Shown: positions 60,611 through 64,000 of the stretch, in pieces | How positions within the stretch are numbered: position 1 is the first letter of the stretch | Layout of the letters: every line of letters starts with the position of its first letter | From: an uncultured Bacteroidales bacterium | Lineage (GTDB): Bacteria > Bacteroidota > Bacteroidia > Bacteroidales > UBA932 | Assembly (NCBI GenBank): GCA_900320545.1 | Contig: ONSU01000007.1 | Location: 1-64,000 of the forward strand | Length of the DNA: 64,000 nucleotides | Reading direction: 5' to 3' | Notes under the pieces: generated by a model | What the model saw: only the letters and a program-made list of their open reading frames with translations | The model's database searches: none | Told to the model about the DNA's origin: nothing | Position numbers and translations under genes: made by a program

Positions 60611-63600
60611 ATGAGACTAGCTCTAAAATCTCTCTCTCTCGCATTCATTTCGATGTTTGCGGGCGTCGTCGCCTATGCTCAGGTGACGACAGCGTCTCTC
60701 TCCGGAAAGCTGGTGGACGCCAGCGGCGAGCCGGTTCCCGGCGCCGCCGCCGTCGCGGTCCACGAGCCCTCCGGTACTACTTACGGAGCCGTCACCAATG
60801 CGGATGGTCTCTACACCATCCAGGGTATGCGCTCGGGCGGTCCTTACAAAGTGACCTTCTCGATGCTCGGCTATCGCGACGCCCAGTACACGGGCGTTAC
60901 GCTCTCCCTCGGCGAGACCTACAACCTCAGCGGGACCCTGGAAGAATCCACCGAGTTCCTCAATGAGGTCGTCATCACCGCAGCGCCTTCCTCCAAGTTC
61001 GTCGGAGAAAAGACCGGCGCGGCGACCAACATCAGCAACGACCAGATCGTCGCCCTTCCGACGGTCAGCCGCAGCATCACCGACGTGACCCGTCTCTCGC
61101 CCTACGGCGGCAACGGGATGAGCTTCGCCGGTTCCGACGGCCGTACCGCCAACTTTACCGTCGACGGTGCCAACTTCAACAACAACTTCGGTCTTTCCAG
61201 CAACCTTCCCGGCGGCGGCAACCCGATCTCCCTCGATGCCATTGAGGAGCTGCAGGTGGTGATCTCGCCGTTCGATGTGCGCCAGACCAACTTCATCGGC
61301 GGCGGTATCAACGCCATCACCAAGTCCGGTACCAACACGTTCCGCGGCTCGGTCTACGCCTACCACCGCAACGAGAATATGCGGGGCAACCGCGTCTACG
61401 ACACCGAAATCCCCGGTGCCCGCGACAGAGACCGCAATACCACGATCGGTATGACCTTCGGCGGCCCCATCGTCAAGAACAAACTCTTCTTCTTCGTCAA
61501 CTTCGAATATTCCAAGATCCCGACCGTCGCCACTCCCTGGCGCGCCAGCACTGACGGCATCGGCAACGAGGAAAAGAGCATTTCCTACTGTTCGGTCGAC
61601 GACATGCAGCGTGTCAAGGATTATGTGAAGGATAAATATGAATACGACACCGGTTCCTTTACGGAGTTCCCGGCCAACGAGAACAACATCAAGGCCCTCG
61701 CCCGCCTGGACTGGAACATCACCGACAAGCACCACCTCGCCCTCCGGTACAACTACACCGCCAACAACTACTGGAGCATGCCGAACGCCTCCTCGATGGA
61801 CGGCGGCACCCGTTCCCCTTATTCCCGCGTGTCGCTGTACTCGATGTCCTTCGCCAATTCGATGTATTCGATGAAGAACCTGGTGAATTCCGCCTCCCTC
61901 GACCTCAACAGCCGCATCACGGACAACCTCTCGAACCAGCTCCTGGTGACCTTCTCCAAACTGGATGACATTCGCGGTTCCAACTCTGCGGATTTCCCGT
62001 TCATCGACATCCAGGACGGCACGGGCACCAACACCCAGTACATGGCCCTCGGCTACGAGCTCTTCACCTGGAACAACGCCGTGCACAACACCATCGCCAC
62101 CATCAAGGACGACCTGACCTGGTACTATGGCAAGCACAAACTGATGGGCGGCATCAACTACGAGTATCAGATGGCCGACAACGCCTATATGCGTAACGGT
62201 ACCGGCTACTACCGCTATTCCAGCGTCGACGATTTCCTCAGCGGCGCCGCTCCCGAGGTCGTGGCCCTCACTTACGGCTATGACGGCGAGGCCAATCCGG
62301 CGGCCCGCGTCCAGTACCACAAACTGGGCCTCTATGTCCAGGACGAGTGGAATGTGACCGACCGCTTCAAACTCACCGGCGGCTTCCGTCTCGACGGCCT
62401 CTTCTTCGACAACAAGGACCTGATGACCAACCAGGCCATCTACGATCTCGTCTACTATCCCAAGACCTACGACTATACCGAGCAGCACATCGACACCGGC
62501 AAATGGCCTACGGCCAGCGTGACGGTATCGCCCCGTCTCGGCTTCGTCTATGACGTCTTCGGCAACAAGTCCCTCAAGATCCGCGGCGGTACCGGCCTGT
62601 TCTCGGGCCGCATCCCGCTCGTGTTCTTCACCAACATGCCGACCAACAGCGGTATGGTCCAGTCCAAGGTCGCCTTCAGCGGCAAGACCCAGATCTGGGA
62701 CGGCAAGAAAGGCCAGCCCAAGAGCGGTTACGCCGGCTACACCGGCCTCTATACGACCGACTCCAACGGCAACCGTTACATCGATATGAGCCAGTTCGCC
62801 GGTGACATCCTGTCCCGCAAGGATCTGGAGCAGAAACTCATCTCCATGGGCTTCCCCGCCAAGGTCAGCCCCGCCGACGGCACCGTTCCTTCGAGCATCG
62901 CCGCCGTCGATCCCAAGTTCAAGATGCCTCAGGTCTGGAAGACCTCCCTCGCCATCGACTACAGCTTCCCGACTTCCTTCCCCTTCAGCATCACGGTTGA
63001 GGGAATCTACAACAAGATGGTCAACGACGTGATGATCTCCGACTGGAGCATCCGTCCCGTCGAGGGCTTCGCGACCTTCAACGGCGCCGACAACCGGCCC
63101 ATCTACCCGGCCAACTTCCGCAACGAGACCAAGGCCTTCGTCCTGTGCAACACCAACCGCGGTTACGGCTACACCGTTTCCGCCGAGGTCCGGATGCAGC
63201 CGATCCCGGAGATCAGCCTCTTCGCCGCCTATACGCATACGGGCAGGAAGGAAATCACCGGTATGCCCGGCTCCGACGCCGAGTCCGCCTTTACCTATGT
63301 GCCTACGAGCAAGGGCCCGAACAACATCCCCCTGCACAACTCCCAGTACGTGACCCCCGACCGCGTCGTGGCTTCCGCTACGGCCCACGACCACTGCGGC
63401 AACCACTTCAGCCTCATCTACGAGGCCTGGAGGGGCGGTTACAACTACTCCTACATGCTGGCCAACGATATGAACGGCGACGGCTACCAGTATGACGCCC
63501 TCTACATCCCGACCGACAAGGAGATCGCCGACGGCGACTTCCGCTTCGTCTCGGATGCCGACCGCGACCGGTTCCTCTCCTTCGTCCGCAGCGACAAATA

Positions 63601-63964
63601 CCTCTCCAAGCACAGAGGCCAGTATGCCGAGGCCTACAGCGTGTATTCCCCGTGGGTGCACCGGCTCGACTTCTCCTACAAGCACGATTTCAAGTTCCGG
63701 ATCAAGAACAGTGTCAACAAGATCCAGGTCAGCTTCGACCTGAAGAACCTCACCAACCTCTTCCGGGCTCATTCGGGCGTCTCCAAGGCGATGAACTCCA
63801 AGCTCAACTCGGGCCGTATCCTCAAGTATGAGGGCGCGGATGCCGACGGCTACGCCACCTTCTCCACGCCGGAGGCGGTCGGCTCCGTCGAAACCTGGGT
63901 GCCTGTCTACACCATCGGACAGTGCTGGTATGCTTCCGTCGGTCTCAAGTATATGTTTAACTAA
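60611..63964 (+). CDS. Oar-like TonB-dependent receptor
   Basis: 1117 residues with a signal peptide (AGVVAYAQ). An N-terminal carboxypeptidase-regulatory-like domain (SLSGKLVDASGEPVPGAAAV ... GLYTIQGMRSGGPYKV) is followed by a plug (VPTVSRS-like ALPTVSRSITDVTRLSPYGG, FTVDGANFNNNFG) and a 22-strand-type barrel ending GQCWYASVGLKYMFN. The pattern matches Oar-type receptors or adhesins rather than SusC (no SusD partner seen). Substrate unknown; the final Phe-Asn differs slightly from the usual terminal Phe. Confidence 0.88.
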   Translation: MRLALKSLSLAFISMFAGVVAYAQVTTASLSGKLVDASGEPVPGAAAVAVHEPSGTTYGAVTNADGLYTIQGMRSGGPYKVTFSMLGYRDAQYTGVTLSLGETYNLSGTLEESTEFLNEVVITAAPSSKFVGEKTGAATNISNDQIVALPTVSRSITDVTRLSPYGGNGMSFAGSDGRTANFTVDGANFNNNFGLSSNLPGGGNPISLDAIEELQVVISPFDVRQTNFIGGGINAITKSGTNTFRGSVYAYHRNENMRGNRVYDTEIPGARDRDRNTTIGMTFGGPIVKNKLFFFVNFEYSKIPTVATPWRASTDGIGNEEKSISYCSVDDMQRVKDYVKDKYEYDTGSFTEFPANENNIKALARLDWNITDKHHLALRYNYTANNYWSMPNASSMDGGTRSPYSRVSLYSMSFANSMYSMKNLVNSASLDLNSRITDNLSNQLLVTFSKLDDIRGSNSADFPFIDIQDGTGTNTQYMALGYELFTWNNAVHNTIATIKDDLTWYYGKHKLMGGINYEYQMADNAYMRNGTGYYRYSSVDDFLSGAAPEVVALTYGYDGEANPAARVQYHKLGLYVQDEWNVTDRFKLTGGFRLDGLFFDNKDLMTNQAIYDLVYYPKTYDYTEQHIDTGKWPTASVTVSPRLGFVYDVFGNKSLKIRGGTGLFSGRIPLVFFTNMPTNSGMVQSKVAFSGKTQIWDGKKGQPKSGYAGYTGLYTTDSNGNRYIDMSQFAGDILSRKDLEQKLISMGFPAKVSPADGTVPSSIAAVDPKFKMPQVWKTSLAIDYSFPTSFPFSITVEGIYNKMVNDVMISDWSIRPVEGFATFNGADNRPIYPANFRNETKAFVLCNTNRGYGYTVSAEVRMQPIPEISLFAAYTHTGRKEITGMPGSDAESAFTYVPTSKGPNNIPLHNSQYVTPDRVVASATAHDHCGNHFSLIYEAWRGGYNYSYMLANDMNGDGYQYDALYIPTDKEIADGDFRFVSDADRDRFLSFVRSDKYLSKHRGQYAEAYSVYSPWVHRLDFSYKHDFKFRIKNSVNKIQVSFDLKNLTNLFRAHSGVSKAMNSKLNSGRILKYEGADADGYATFSTPEAVGSVETWVPVYTIGQCWYASVGLKYMFN

Positions 63965-63982
63965 TAGAAGGAGGAAGACACT

Positions 63983-64000
63983 ATGAAACTCAGATATATT
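63983..64000 (+). CDS. Start of next gene (truncated by window edge)
   Basis: ATG at 63983 gives MKLRYI before the edge. An AGGAGGAAG-like purine stretch (63968-63978) lies just upstream and the gap to the receptor stop is 18 nt, so it is probably the second gene of the receptor operon. The beginning suits a signal peptide. Confidence 0.5.

Noticed and set aside
60623..63772. A 1049-residue open frame antisense to the TonB-dependent receptor
   Set aside because: Its sequence is a low-complexity Val/Gly/Asp/Glu mix typical of the reverse strand of a GC-rich gene, with no motif, while the sense frame is a clear receptor.

Overview
The window is a piece of a Bacteroidota chromosome, most likely order Bacteroidales. 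The evidence is the promoter type (a -7 box TAnnTTTG, often with a TTTG about 20 nt upstream), the gliding-type lipoprotein GldH, DUF2723 and DUF4271 membrane proteins, fimbrillin-like surface lipoproteins, an Oar-like TonB-dependent receptor and a menaquinone pathway. Base composition is GC-rich for the order (Alistipes-like or a related lineage; family not resolved from sequence alone). Several core genes have the -7 box so close to the ATG that their mRNAs should be leaderless or nearly so.

Layout. 1-11.7 kb: surface-protein and small-cassette region. Three small toxin-antitoxin-like cassettes (PIN toxin pair; DUF4160 remnant + DUF2442; ORF6N-like fragment pair) are each bracketed by the inverted repeat TACTGCTTACCG / CGGTAAGCAGTA, carry their own promoter, and are separated by GC-rich hairpin repeats. 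Between and after them lie two paralogous endonuclease/exonuclease/phosphatase-fold lipoproteins, a 1722-residue lipoprotein (fimbrillin-like + metallophosphoesterase + duplicated module + SGNH hydrolase), a 52-residue protein and a secreted metallophosphoesterase. 11.7-24.3 kb: core genes (tRNA-Pro, glpF, glpK, miaB, rpoN, upp, lepA, menA, SUI1 factor, hemD, rnpA, yidD, ubiE).

24.3-38.8 kb: an accessory island, visibly richer in A+T over 25.7-36.3 kb. It holds a WYL-domain regulator overlapping a DnaQ-like exonuclease, an AAA+ ATPase with a novel N-terminal region, a DnaB-like and a RadA/KaiC-like ATPase, a DUF932-like protein, a PLD-type nuclease, a metallophosphoesterase, a degenerate GyrB-type GHKL protein, a single-chain GmrSD/DUF262 protein and several unknown proteins. 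Seven transcription units here share one promoter layout: a 15-bp palindrome TGCC-N7-GGCA, exactly 11 nt, then the -7 box. The WYL protein, whose own promoter has the site, is the natural candidate to bind it. This is the strongest candidate for an undescribed system: a self-contained, co-regulated nucleic-acid-processing or defence locus. An AbiE toxin-antitoxin pair, a broken AbiE-like remnant and a DNPH1-like nucleotide hydrolase follow without the site.

38.9-64 kb: core and envelope genes (DUF2723 protein, pgk, a SAM methyltransferase, lgt, a TolC/adaptor/RND efflux operon with a PII-like gene, thioredoxin, an outer-membrane barrel, polyprenyl synthase, holB, a RicT/PSP1 protein, gldH, trmB, a lipoprotein, miaA, smpB, metK) and an Oar-like TonB-dependent receptor, ending at the first codons of the next gene.

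No CRISPR array, rRNA, integrase or insertion sequence was recognised. Apart from 37969-38341, which holds only a gene remnant, no stretch longer than 300 bases lacks a gene.
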